From Eonycteris spelaea (taxonomy: Eukaryota; Chordata; Mammalia; Chiroptera; Pteropodidae): a stretch of 64,000 nucleotides of DNA. Below, piece by piece: positions 11,277 through 22,096 of this stretch (its first letter is position 1; each line of letters begins with the position of its first letter). The translations under genes were made by a program, and so were the position numbers. The stretch covers positions 5,022,001-5,086,000 of the forward strand of contig PUFA01000116.1 in assembly GCA_003508835.1 (NCBI GenBank), given 5' to 3'. Under the pieces are notes generated by a model that saw nothing but the letters and a program-made list of their open reading frames with translations, had not been told where the DNA came from and did no database searches.

Positions 11277-12202
11277 TCACACGGTCCTCGTCTTCTGCCA
11301 CGCTCTGCTGAAGGCGGCCTTCACTTGAGCATTCCTCAGACTGTAGACAAGGGGGTTCAGCAATGGGTTGAAGAGAGTGTAAAACAGGGAAAGGGTTTTC
11401 TGATGCTCCTCTCGGTCACTATTTTCGGGGACCAAGTAGACCATCATGGCAATGCCAAAGTAGAACCCGACCACGCAGAAGTGGGAGGAGCACGTGGAAA
11501 AGGCTTTTCTGCGGCCCTCCTTCGACTGATCTTTAGGATGGCATGAAGGATGCGTGTGTAGGAGACCAGCATCAGGGAAAGAGGCCCGACTAAGATAAAC
11601 ACGCAAGCAGCAAAGACAAACATCTTGTTGATCCAAGTGTCACCACAGGCCACATTGAGGACGGCGAGGATTTCGCAGAAGAAGTGGTTTACTGCCTGGG
11701 GCCCACAGAAGGGCAGCCTTAGGAAGAGAATCAGATGTACCAGGGACAGGGAAAATCCACAAGCCCAGCAAGCGATGGTCAGGACCGTGCACACTCTCCA
11801 GTTCATGATGACGGTGTACTGGAGAGGATGGCAGATGGCCACAAACCGATCGTAGGACATCACCATCAAAATCAAGCACTCTGTATCAGCAAAAATCAGG
11901 AAGAAATACATCTGCAAAGTGCATGAGACAAAGGAGATGTTTTTTTGTGCTTCACGAGGTTTTCCAGCATATTGGGCAAATTGCGCGTAGGCTACGTCAA
12001 TGACGGCCAGGTGAGAGAGGAAGAAGTACATGGGGGTGTGCAGCCTGCGGTCCAGCCAAATGAGGCCCAAGATCATGCCGTTTGCCGTCAGGTTGAAGAC
12101 ATATAACAGGGAGAAGACACAGAAGAAGAGCACTTCCACCTCTTCACTGAGCTGGAATCCCACCAGGATGAACTCTGTGCCCCATGACTGGTTGCCCCCC
12201 AT
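11277..12202 (-). pseudogene. OR2A-like olfactory receptor OR-A, unit 1, frameshifted
   Basis: Odorant-binding class II GPCR gene, single coding exon, 926 bp against 933 in the intact unit 3 copy. The ATG at 12202 and the terminal TGA at 11277 are both conserved. A 5-bp loss near 11992 and a 1-bp loss near 11946 cancel out, so residues 74-90 (TM2 end and first extracellular loop) are replaced by unrelated residues. A further 1-bp loss near 11529 in the third intracellular loop, just after HAILKI, shifts the frame and ends the reading at 252 codons, losing TM6, KAFSTCSSH and TM7 NPLVY. PMYFFLSHLA and DRFVAICHPLQY are present. The final loss is a single base in 'ctggatc', so consensus error must be excluded before the gene is called dead. 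Confidence 0.88.
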
Positions 12203-12422
12203 TCCTCAATGACACTCTCTGAAGGGCTGGAGTGTGACAGAAAGTTGGAGCTGGAGAGCAATGGAAACGGGAGTTATCTCACGTGAACTCTGCGGACGCC
12301 TCTATGCATGTCCCTACTTCACTTACTCTTTTCCTCCAACGTTTCTTTGCTTTTCAGCTTTTTTTCTAGTGAACTAATTCAAGTTTGAAGATAATGATGA
12401 AGAATTCTGAACAATGCCAGTA

Positions 12423-12748
12423 CAGCTGACCCCTAAACAATGCAGGGGTTAGAGGAGCTGACTCCCTGCACAGTCAGAAATCTGAGTATAACTTCTGACT
12501 CTCCTAAGACTTAACTATCAAGAGCCCTCTTTTGACTGGAAGGAAGCCTTATGGATCAGAGTCAGTTGATACATATTTTTCGCATTATACTTATTTTATA
12601 CTGTCTGCTTACAATAAGGTAAACTGGAGAGAGGAAACCGTTATTAAGAAAAATTGTAAAAAATGCATTTACAGTATTTATTGAGGAAAATGTATGTATA
12701 AGTGGACTCACGCAATTTAAAAAACTCTTGTTGTTCAAGGGCCAACCA
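12423..12748. mobile_element. MER2-like TcMar-Tigger MITE, unit 1
   Basis: About 326 bp with imperfect terminal inverted repeats: left 'cagctgacccctaaacaatg', right ending 'ttgttcaagggccaacca', flanked by TA on both sides (12421-12422 and 12749-12750). The interior has the known MER2 features 'tttacagtatttattgagg' and a 'aagtggactcac' block. Non-autonomous, no transposase. It sits about 220 bp upstream of the OR-A start, inside the likely 5' UTR/intron region. Present at the same spot in all units. Confidence 0.8.
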
Positions 12749-13825
12749 TATATACATTTTATCAAAAGTTTCATGTTGGCTTTATCATTTCATTTTTTCT
12801 CTCTATATAGATAGATACACATAAAGATGATATATATTATTAATTTTCTGTGGCCCACTGAAAGGCAAACGACATTGTACTTCCAATTTATCCCTGAACC
12901 CTATTAGTATTCCAGATAACAAGGATGTTCACTGATCTGTCCTCAGTATGAGATGTGATACTAACATGACTCGCTATTCTAAATGCTGCTATTCTACTCC
13001 ACCGTCAGCATGCAAATCCTGGGTCACATGTGCCTCATCCCTGCCTTTCTTGCCGTGACACTACTAGTTTTGAGGAGTACAGACCAATTGCTTTGTTCAA
13101 TGCCTCTTAATGTATGACCTGAAACCATAACATTTTTAGGGTAGATAATCAATTTTTGGTAGAAAACAATGTGTCCTTCTAATGCCTTCTATTAATACAC
13201 AAATAATGCTAATTCGTCCCTTTACTATTGATGACAAAGTACAACCCTCGATTAAGGCAGTGTCTCCAAGCTACCGCCATTATATAATGATTAATCCATC
13301 ATCTTTCAGCACTTTCTCATTTCATGTATCTCAAGGGTCATAAATCTGAAAGAGATGTCAAAAATTACAGTCTCCAAACTCTTAAAATTTCAGTTTAGCT
13401 TCTCGAAGTTATGGTTCTCGATTCATTCTTTCTCTAAGCATCTTCAACGATCACTCTCTACTTATTGAGCAAAAGATGATCTCTACTAGAAGGGACACAA
13501 CTAGAACGTACTCATTTAAAAAGTACTGTAAGTTCAAAATGCTATGTATAATTCATGTAATTCAAAGACAGGGTTTCCGCAGGTATTCTTGAATGTAGAC
13601 AGAATGGCATTACCTAAATGAATTCACATCTTATAACTGCTTGGAAGTGATTCTTATAAGAAAGATTCCAGAACGTTATTTATTGAAAAATTAGGTTCCA
13701 GGAAAGTGAAATAACCTAAGAAGGAAACCTGAAGACATGCATAACATTTTGAGCTTTTGCAAAGTATCCCCTGAGGGAGGCATCAGTTACGAAGGCAGTG
13801 CCCCTTGCGGAACCATGACTCACAC
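12749..13825. other. Non-coding stretch upstream of OR-A, unit 1
   Basis: AT-rich, no gene recognised. The OR-A promoter and 5' non-coding exon are expected somewhere upstream here, since OR coding exons normally have separate 5' UTR exons, but I see no decisive TATA or EBF-type site. Unit 3 starts to diverge from units 1 and 2 at the equivalent of about 13150-13270. Confidence 0.5.
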
Positions 13826-14443
13826 AAGACCCCAAATAGCAAAAGATAACTTCAGAACGAACAAAGCAGAGGTATCCGCTCCCTGATTTCAAGCTAAACT
13901 CCAAAGATACAGTAATCAAACAGTATGGTGCTGGCATGAAAGCAGTGTGTTGTCTAATGAAACAGAATAGAGGGCCCAGAATCCATGCTTCCTTATATGC
14001 TCAATCAATCTAGGACAAAGCAGGAAGAATATACAGTGGGGCAAAGACAGTCTCTTTCAGTAAGTGGCATTCGGAAATCTGGCAGATGCATGCAGAAAAA
14101 TAAAACTGGACCACTTTCTTACACCAGATACAAAATAAACTTAAGGTGGATTAAAGGCTTACTGTAAGACCTAAATCCATAAAATTTCTAAGAGAAAACA
14201 TAAGCACTAAAGTCTCTGACATCGGCTTTGGCAATATCTTTTTAGCTATGTCTCTTTGGGCAAGAGCGACAAAAGCAAAAATAGTCGAATGGGACTACAG
14301 CAAACAAAAACGTTTTGCTCAGTGAAGGAACCCGTCCACAAGATGCAAAGAAAAGCTACTGAGCGGAGAAGGCAGTCATAAATGATATATTCTATTTGGG
14401 GTGAATAGCCATAGTTAAGAACTCATACAACTAAACATAAGCA
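13826..14443 (+). mobile_element. LINE-1 ORF2 fragment, unit 1 (3' part deleted)
   Basis: Clear L1 ORF2 endonuclease/RT-downstream blocks: 'ccctgatttcaagctaaac', 'cagtatggtgctggcatgaa', 'aaactggaccactttcttac', 'ggcaatatctttttagcta'. It stops at 'acaactaaacataag', where unit 3 continues for another 711 bp. The end here is a deletion joint, not the natural L1 end. Confidence 0.88.
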
Positions 14444-15606
14444 TTGTGCATTTATGCTTAGGTCCTGTTTCAGGCGTATGGGGATTTCAAACAAACAAGA
14501 AGTTTAGAGAAACGGGAGGCAACAGGGAGCTGATGGAAAGGAAAGATGGGGAGGAAGAAGATACAGCCGCCCTACATTAAATTCCTTCCTCACTATCACA
14601 GGTCTCTCTGGGAGTGGAAGGGGACGAAGAACTTAAGAACGGGAAAACCGAGTGCTGGATAGCTGTAGATGCAGGGATCAAAACGGCTTCTGATAAGTTG
14701 ATGGGATTTAGATGGCCTGTGTCAAAGACAAAACTAAGTCTGAGGCACAATTGTTAAAAGCTCTTTATTCATAAGCTTTTGGCGAGGGTACCCATGTGCT
14801 GTCGATTTTACGTCAGCAGGAGTTCAAATGTGTTAGCAAGGAGAGTAAGTCTTACACAGTATCAAGTGGGACACAAGACAGTCTTTGATTGGCAAGCATT
14901 CTACTCTGGTGCGATTTTTTTTTGAAGCTGGAAATCTAATTGTCTTCAGAGAACTTTTGAGGTCCTTGCTGCAATGGAGGTAAGTGAGCAGTGTAATGAC
15001 ATTCAAAGGCAAAGGCAGAAGAACCGTCTTGGAGTGTTGGTGGTCAGTGGAATTTTGGGGGACGAGCCATTTCTTGACACAAGTGGGTCAATGAGGTACT
15101 TTGTTTCATGTGTGTTCAAACTGGTATAACAGTCCCAATAGGGCTGGTGCCTGCCATGACAGGCAGTTTGTCACAAGCAAAGTGGTGGGCACCATTCCAG
15201 CACGGAAAACAACATGTATGAAGGTATGAGGTGACAATGAACAAACAGTATTTCCACTAAAAAAGTGAGAAGACAGTCTGGTGAAGATGATGAGAAATGG
15301 AACTTATCCTACCAGAAAATGTATTTTGAATGTCTAATATTGAAACTTGAATTTGATGGAGTAGAATTTGGGTCTGTGGTGGAGTCTTGCACTTGGCAAT
15401 TTGAGAAAGCTCAGCCCTCCATCTCACTTCTACAAGGTATGCTTTTCATTGGAATTTTGCCCTATTTTCAGAGGTAGAAGTTGAACAATTGTCATTTTGA
15501 TATCAAACTCTAATTGGAAATTATTCTAAGTGTTCCTTCAGAAAACCACTTATTTAAAAGGAAATCCCTATCAAATAGCATCTATGTACCCTTCATAAGG
15601 ACCCCT
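14444..15606. other. Non-coding stretch between L1 fragment and OR-B, unit 1
   Basis: No gene recognised. It contains a minus-strand polyadenylation-like 'ctttattcataagctttt' near 14762. Together with its surroundings this could be a minus-strand LTR, but no boundaries are visible. Confidence 0.4.
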
Positions 15607-16523
15607 TCATCTTTGCAGGGCTCTATAGAAGGCATCCTTCACCTGAGCGTTTCTCAGGCTGTAGATGAGAGGGTTCAGCAATGGGTTAAAGAGACTGTGA
15701 AAAAGAGACAGTATTTTCTCCTGCTCCTCTCGTTGCCTGGAGGATGGGACCATATAAACCACCATGGCTATGCCAAAGAAGAGTCCAACCACACAGAGGT
15801 GGGAGGAACAGGTGGAGAAGGCCTTTCTGCGGCCGTCCTTTGACTGGATCTGTAGGATGGCCCAGAGGATGCGGGTATAGGAGATGAGCATTAGGCACAG
15901 GGGCCCTACTAAGACAAACATGGAATCAGCAAGGATGACCACTTTGTTGATCCATGTATCAACACAGGCCAGCTTGAGGACAGACAGAATTTCACAGAAG
16001 AGGTGGTCCACTTCTCTGGATCCACAGAAGAACAACCTTAGAAGAAGAATCATATGTACCAGAGCCTGGATAAACCCACATGACCAGGAAGTGGCAGCCA
16101 GGACCGTGCACACTCTCCAACTCATGGACAGTGTACTGGAGGGGGTGACAGATTGCCACGAACCTATCATAGGACATCGCCACCAAAATCAGGCACTCTG
16201 TAGCACCAAGACCCAAATACAAAAACGTCTGCATAAAGCATGAGACAAAGGAGATGGTTCTATTCTGATTCACTAAGTATGCCAGCATCTTGGGGACATT
16301 GTTAGAAGCATAGGACACATCAACGATGGCCAGGTGTGAGAGGAAGAAGTACATGGGCTGTGCAGTCTGCGGTCCAGACAGATGAGCCCCAAGATCATGC
16401 CGTTTGCCAACAGACTGAGGGCATAGAGCAGGGAGAAGATCCAGAAGAGGAGCATTTCCGTCTCTGCACTGAGCTGGAATCCCACCAGGACGAACTCTGT
16501 GACCCATGACTGGTTCCCCCCAT
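15607..16523 (-). pseudogene. OR2A-like olfactory receptor OR-B, unit 1, multiply frameshifted
   Basis: Second OR of the unit, paralogous to OR-A. The expected ATG is at 16523 in the context aATGGGGGG. One base is missing compared with OR-A (GGGGGGAACC against GGGGGGCAACC), which throws the frame immediately. A further 1-bp loss near 16358 falls just before PMYFFLSHLAIVDVSY, and a 2-bp loss near 16126 falls after DRFVAICHPLQYTV. The C-terminal half from TM4 onward reads openly to NPLLNPLIYSLRN. The tail then stops early (QR-stop) because of a local 3-bp difference from unit 2. The start lesion is shared with unit 2; the internal ones are private. Confidence 0.9.
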
Positions 16524-18879
16524 TCCTCCATGACAGGTTTTCAAGCTCTAAGGTGTAGTCAAACTCAGAGCTGAGGAATCAATAAAAATTAAGTTATTTA
16601 CCTCAAAATGAGCTCAGCGAAAGGTTTTATTCTTGTTCCTACTTCAAAGCCTCTCCTACTCCCACCTTTGATGTTAACTTTTAATATCAAATGAATTTAA
16701 ACTTTAGAAAGTGTCAGGAATTATGTTAAGAATTGCCTTATACCCATCTATGCTGTTCCAACAGATTTTAATATTTCTTCACATGTGCCTTACCATTCTT
16801 TTTCTCTGTTTATTATGGACTACTTATTTCTATGAATCATTTGATTTTAAAGTGTTGATGTAACGCCCATTTACCCCTAAATTCCTCATTTTTTCATTAA
16901 GAAACAGATATTCACTCATCTAATCACAAAATAATTATCAAAAGCAGGCAAGTTATTATTGACATGATTCTGTACTACACCCCCCCATCCAGAACCCTAT
17001 CTAAAATTATGTGTTACATTTAATGTCATCAATCTTTAGTTTCTTTTCATCTAAAATAGTTCCTCAGCCTGTCTTTGTTTTTCAAACACTGATATTGATG
17101 AAGAGTAAGAGCATCTTAGTGAATGTTCCCCAATTTGCGGTAGTACAAAGTTCCTCATTCTTTATTCAGATTATTCACTTTCTGCAGGAAAGTGTGTTCC
17201 ATGAGCCTTGAATGATGTTAATTTATTATTGGTGGCGCTAATTTGGATCGCTTAGTAAAGATGGTGTCTCCCAAGTATCTCCATTATAAAATCATTATAT
17301 TTCTCAGTAATGTAATATCTGGAGCATACATTAAAATAATACCTAAATATCCTGTTCCTCATAAAGCTTTCCAGCCAATAAATTCAGTATCCATTGATTA
17401 CCTTGCCTGACTCAGGTATTAGTAATGATTATTGCAAAATGTGATGTTCTAAATCCATCACTGTTTTTCTATTTAAAGGTTGTCAATTTTCATATAAAAA
17501 AGGCTCTATCTATTCATCTATCCAACTACCAATCTACCTACAGATAGACCTAAATATCATCTATCGTCTAACTCTAGGCATCTATACCTAACATTTTTGT
17601 CATCTACAAGTATGGACTCATGAATGTTTTCATCAAGAGATTGTAATTATTTATTATTATTATTTATTCATGTTTAATTGTCCTAGATATACACCCTCCA
17701 AGTTTGACCTTTTGTCTTTTTAACATGTTGCCATGAGTTTTGGGCACCTCCTTACGTCTGATGAGTTTTAACCTTTTCTTGTACATTCCACACTTCAAAC
17801 ATGAACACAGCTATTTCTCCAAATTCATCACTTTGAGTGAAGATTTATATTTGAATCATGAAAACCAATGTCTGAATTTTAATAATTTTTACTTTTATCA
17901 TGATTTTTGCTACATTTTTGATATCCTCCTTTAAAAGAGCAAGGATGTAATACAGGAAGGTACACAAACTGTTACAAGGATAACAGATTCTTATAATAAT
18001 TATTCTGAAAATTGAATACAGTTTACTTGACTTCCTTTTAATGGAGTCTAATCTATTTCACTACATAACATTAGCCTTAAAGAAAATGGTCATGATGTTA
18101 TATGGTAGTTTATTTTTATGGAAAATATATATTTGTTATTAGCACCTTAATAACAAATTTCTATATTGCTTGCTTGTATTCCTACTTGGAAAATTACAGA
18201 CTCTTGCACATTTTCAATTTAGACATTAAAGCTTTAAGAATGTGGTTCATTGTGTGAAGAAGATTATTCTTACCTTGTATGAGCGTTTGACATCACATTT
18301 CAAAAGCTTTGTAGAAAAACATCATGAAACTCTATTTTAAAGACTAGAGAAGTAACGCTCTGAAAAAAACCCACAAGGATCATGTTAAGAATTTGTATAT
18401 AAAGTTGTGCCTTTTTACCATATATTTATTTTCATAGATATCATGAATTTAATCTATATCAAGTGTGCTATTTCACCTATTTATTTCATTGAGAAATATT
18501 TCAGGGAGTATTTCCCACTTCAAAATATTTCTATGCAATATGATTTAAATAGCTGCATACTATTTCTTAAGTTTAAATATTTTAATTTATTAATTATCTA
18601 TTAGCTTTATATAATATAATGCTTCCTTGATTGAATTTGATGCGTATGTATTTTTCTTTTTGACTTTTTAAATTGCATATTCGTTTCAAGGACACAGGAC
18701 AAAGGTAGACATGTATATAATCTATGAGGGGATCCCCCGATGACGCTAGCACCCGTCTGACACTACATACAGCCATTAGGCTCATACTGACTCTGTTCCC
18801 TATGCCGTACTCCACATACCTGAGATGGTATTGTGTGTGTTTTCTTTTCATGAATCTTTATAATATATTCTGAGATTTG
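16524..18879. other. AT-rich non-coding stretch upstream of OR-B, unit 1
   Basis: No gene found. Directly upstream of the lost OR-B start, the minus strand reads a plausible splice acceptor (ttgactacaccttag, near 16542-16556). This fits the usual OR arrangement of a separate 5' UTR exon. The rest is anonymous AT-rich DNA, nearly identical to 40258-42624. Confidence 0.5.
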
Positions 18880-19022
18880 AAAGTGCTCAGTCTACGTATT
18901 ATGGGGTGATCACTTCATAAGTGATATAAATGTCTAACCATTACACTACACTTGAAACTACTATAAAATACTGAATAACTGTAATTAAAATTTTTTATTT
19001 AAAAAATAAAGTGCTCAGTCTA
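18880..19022 (+). mobile_element. Short retroposon insertion with perfect 15-bp target-site duplication, unit 1
   Basis: 'aaagtgctcagtcta' occurs at 18880-18894 and again at 19008-19022, enclosing 113 bp. The insert reads like an L1-type 3' end ('ggggtgatcacttcataagtg', 'cacttgaaactac') and ends in an A/T-rich tail. It is a 5'-truncated retrotransposition event with unusually well preserved duplications. The same event is in unit 2. Confidence 0.85.
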
Positions 19023-21703
19023 ATCAATCACACAATATCGCTTAAATACATTACATAAATATAATGACATTGTATCACACACATGTTTGTGTGTATCACA
19101 AATATAATGACATTGGCTCAGGGTAAGGTTTCAATAGAGCAGACAATTCTTAGATAATATTAATAAAATCTCTTAAGATAATGGATACAATTGTACTTCA
19201 CACAATATTTTGCTTAGAGTACAGAATGAATTCAGTGATTTTAAATTGCTGAGAATTACTGTATATCCCTTTGGAGGATCTCAGGCTTAGGTAAATGTAC
19301 ATTCCAGAATGCTACATAGTAGTTGGAAAGTGCAAAGGAGTCATTCAAAAATACTAGTGTGGCTAAAACTGTGCCTGACACTGCCCTCATGGTCAATCTA
19401 TTACTGTGCAGTAAGAACATTTGTAAACTTTTCAGTCTTTTTTGTGATGTCTGATTGAAGAGATTATTTATTTTAGATTTATTTTCATTTTCACTACCAT
19501 GATCACTTGGATTTTTAAAAATATAAGAAGACAGAAACTAAAATTGAAGATAGAGCAAAACCCTAAAGCCAACACAGTACTGAAACAGTGAAGAAAATAT
19601 CACTGCAGCAGTACCTAAAATCTCACCTTCTCAGAAGAGTAAAACAGCAGCAGCTCAAACAACGAAAGGTTTGCATGTCGGTGTGAGCAGTTCTTGACCT
19701 GAGCGGCCCTGTACCTCCGTGTTTCTGATTCTGTGGAGCTTTCTTCTATTTTCCCAACTCTCGTCAGGAGTCTTGGTACTCACTCCATCCTATCTGTGAC
19801 AGGGAAGACATTTATATTAAATGCTGCGATCTCAAGTCTGATGAGCATCACAATAATTGATAATCTGGGATGGTTAGGAAAAGAAATATGACAAACTTAC
19901 ATCTTACAGTGTTTAGGCAAAGAAATGATTTATTTCAACTGTTACTAAATTTTCTTTGCCACTGAGAAACGTTCCGGGATCACTATCTTCATTTAGGTGA
20001 GGTAATACAGAAAGTGATTAATTTGGCTGTATCAGAGCCTTACTCAGAGCCTCTCATTCTCAAAGTCCGTTCTCATATAGACACTTGGGCCAGCTCTGAT
20101 GACTGAAGTTAAGTTACAGTGAGAGGTGATTGTGAGATGCTGAGGGAGTCCCAGGCTCCCTGGCCACAGCACAGTAAGCAGATGTTCCTAAGCTGGGGAA
20201 GAAAGAAATCTAGGCGTCTACTGTATCTACCTACGATGCACAACACAAGTCAGGAGGAAAGATCACCAGGAGAGTCATGATGACCAGTCCTATATCAACT
20301 ACCCGAACTAGAAACTACCTCCCAGCATAAATTGATCTCTTTCCACATGAGAAGATGCTAGCGCTGGATTTTCTCACAAGTACCCACTTTGGCCCAGATT
20401 AAGCCCCACCGAGGTGAGAGATGGACCTCTAAAATGGGTGTAGTATCCTGCTCCCTTGGCAGCGTTCAGAGGGTTACCTCCCTGACACAGGAGGATCCAC
20501 AGGACTTGCTGAAGGTTCCGCAAAGAACCTCAGAAGCGTAGCTTTTATTTTAGAATCGGATAAATTAAAACCATTCTTGAGTTGCTATTGAGAATTCATA
20601 TTCCCAGAAGAATCATAAGATATCCTATCTAGTTATCTTATCCCTACAGTGGGGAAAAAAAATGCCTGCATGTTTCCTCTGGAGGAGATTTATAATCGGG
20701 TCTCACTGGCCTTGGAGGAAAAATTCTAGGGAACGGGCAGGGCACATAGTGTTATTACTGTGTATCTACATAAACTTTCACATACCTCAAGGGTTTTAAA
20801 TCTAAGACATATCACAAATTGCAGAAACAAAACTCTTAAAATTAGTCGTTGGATGAATTCATGCTTTTCAACAACCCCATGAAGGCATGTGAGAGGCCGA
20901 GGCTTTTAGATGGTGGAGAGAAAGGCTCCCATACAACCTGGTCTGGCAACCCTGAGAGACAGCAGGTGACCTCAAGAGGTATCTCTATCATAGCAGAGGT
21001 TGATAGATACATGTGAGGAAGATTTATAATATCCACAAACATTCCTAGAGCCCCAAATTATTGAGTCCATCTTACATTTGAGAAAATGTGTCAAATGCTT
21101 TATAAGGACCACAACATTTAATTCCTTTTTTACTTTTCCTTTACAGCTGTGGAGACGAATGTTTAAATATGCTGTTGCTGACTGAGTGTGTTCCAGGGAC
21201 CACTGAGAATCTCAAAGGGTCTATGGGATCAAAACTATTTTCACAATAATAGATACTTTTTGCCTTTTGTATTCTCACTCTCTCAGTGAAGTTTTTCAGA
21301 GAAGACTAGATAAGTGATATTGCAACAGACAGAATGTAGAAGACATAAAACCCAGTCATCTTCTGTAACTTTATCAAAAAATGGACAACATAGCTACTCT
21401 TTTCACTATTTTTATGTTTTATAAAGATGTTATATATCACAAAAATACATTTTATGTCAACACATATTAATAAATTTTCTGAGTGAATAAAACTTAAAAT
21501 ACTTAATAAATGCTGTTTTAACGTCTAATGTGATGTGTATCAAGAAATATAACAACATAAATAACGCATCTTTGGGTCTTACAAATATATAAGAGTTCAA
21601 AGGGGTCCTGAGACCAAAAGTAAGCAGCGTTGCATTAAATGACTGCACTGCAATCTAACAAGGGCCAGAGTTGGAATCAAATGAGTTTTCCCTGATACCA
21701 ACA
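19023..21703. other. Non-coding stretch, unit 1
   Basis: No gene or clear repeat recognised. It is moderately GC-richer around 20040-20560. ORFs up to 66 codons occur by chance. Nearly identical to 42773-45453. Confidence 0.5.
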
Positions 21704-22096
21704 GTGTTTTAACTTTCTATTGCTACGAAAAAAGGAACACAGACTTAATGGCATAAACAACACACATCTCTTATCCCACGGTTTCCACAGGGCAGAAGTC
21801 CCGGTGTGGGTCAGCTGGATTCCCTGTACCGGTCTCACCCTCACCTGAGGTCCCTGCACGCGGCCCCCTTCTTTTTCACACTTCAGTCTCTCTGACGTCC
21901 TCCTCTGCCACTACATACAGAAAACTCCCAGCTTTCAGAAGGCTCACCTGCTTGGCTTAGGCCCACCGAGATACCCTCCACATAAGATCACCTGATCTGC
22001 AAAATCCCCTCACAGCTGCACCCAGATTAAGCCTACTTAAATAATGAGGGGACGGGCATCTTCGGAGGCCATCTTTAGAATTCCATCTACCCCACA
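21704..22096. mobile_element. Old LTR-like interspersed repeat, unit 1
   Basis: About 390 bp starting 'tgttttaactttctattgct' and ending 'ccatctaccccaca' (TG...CA). The internal 'acagacttaatggcataaac' and 'gggcagaagtcc' blocks match a widespread old mammalian repeat, probably an ERVL/MaLR-type solo LTR. The family assignment is from memory and uncertain. No retroviral coding sequence is visible. Confidence 0.45.

Noticed and set aside
11082..11546. 154-codon plus-strand ORF
   Set aside because: Mostly antisense shadow of OR-A joined to its 3' flank; no family resemblance.
14700..15260. Minus-strand LTR suggested by 'ctttattcataagctttt'
   Set aside because: No paired ends, primer-binding site or target-site duplication could be found by eye.
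18700..18850. tRNA-like or ncRNA gene
   Set aside because: No cloverleaf or A/B box arrangement; more like decayed L1 3' sequence.
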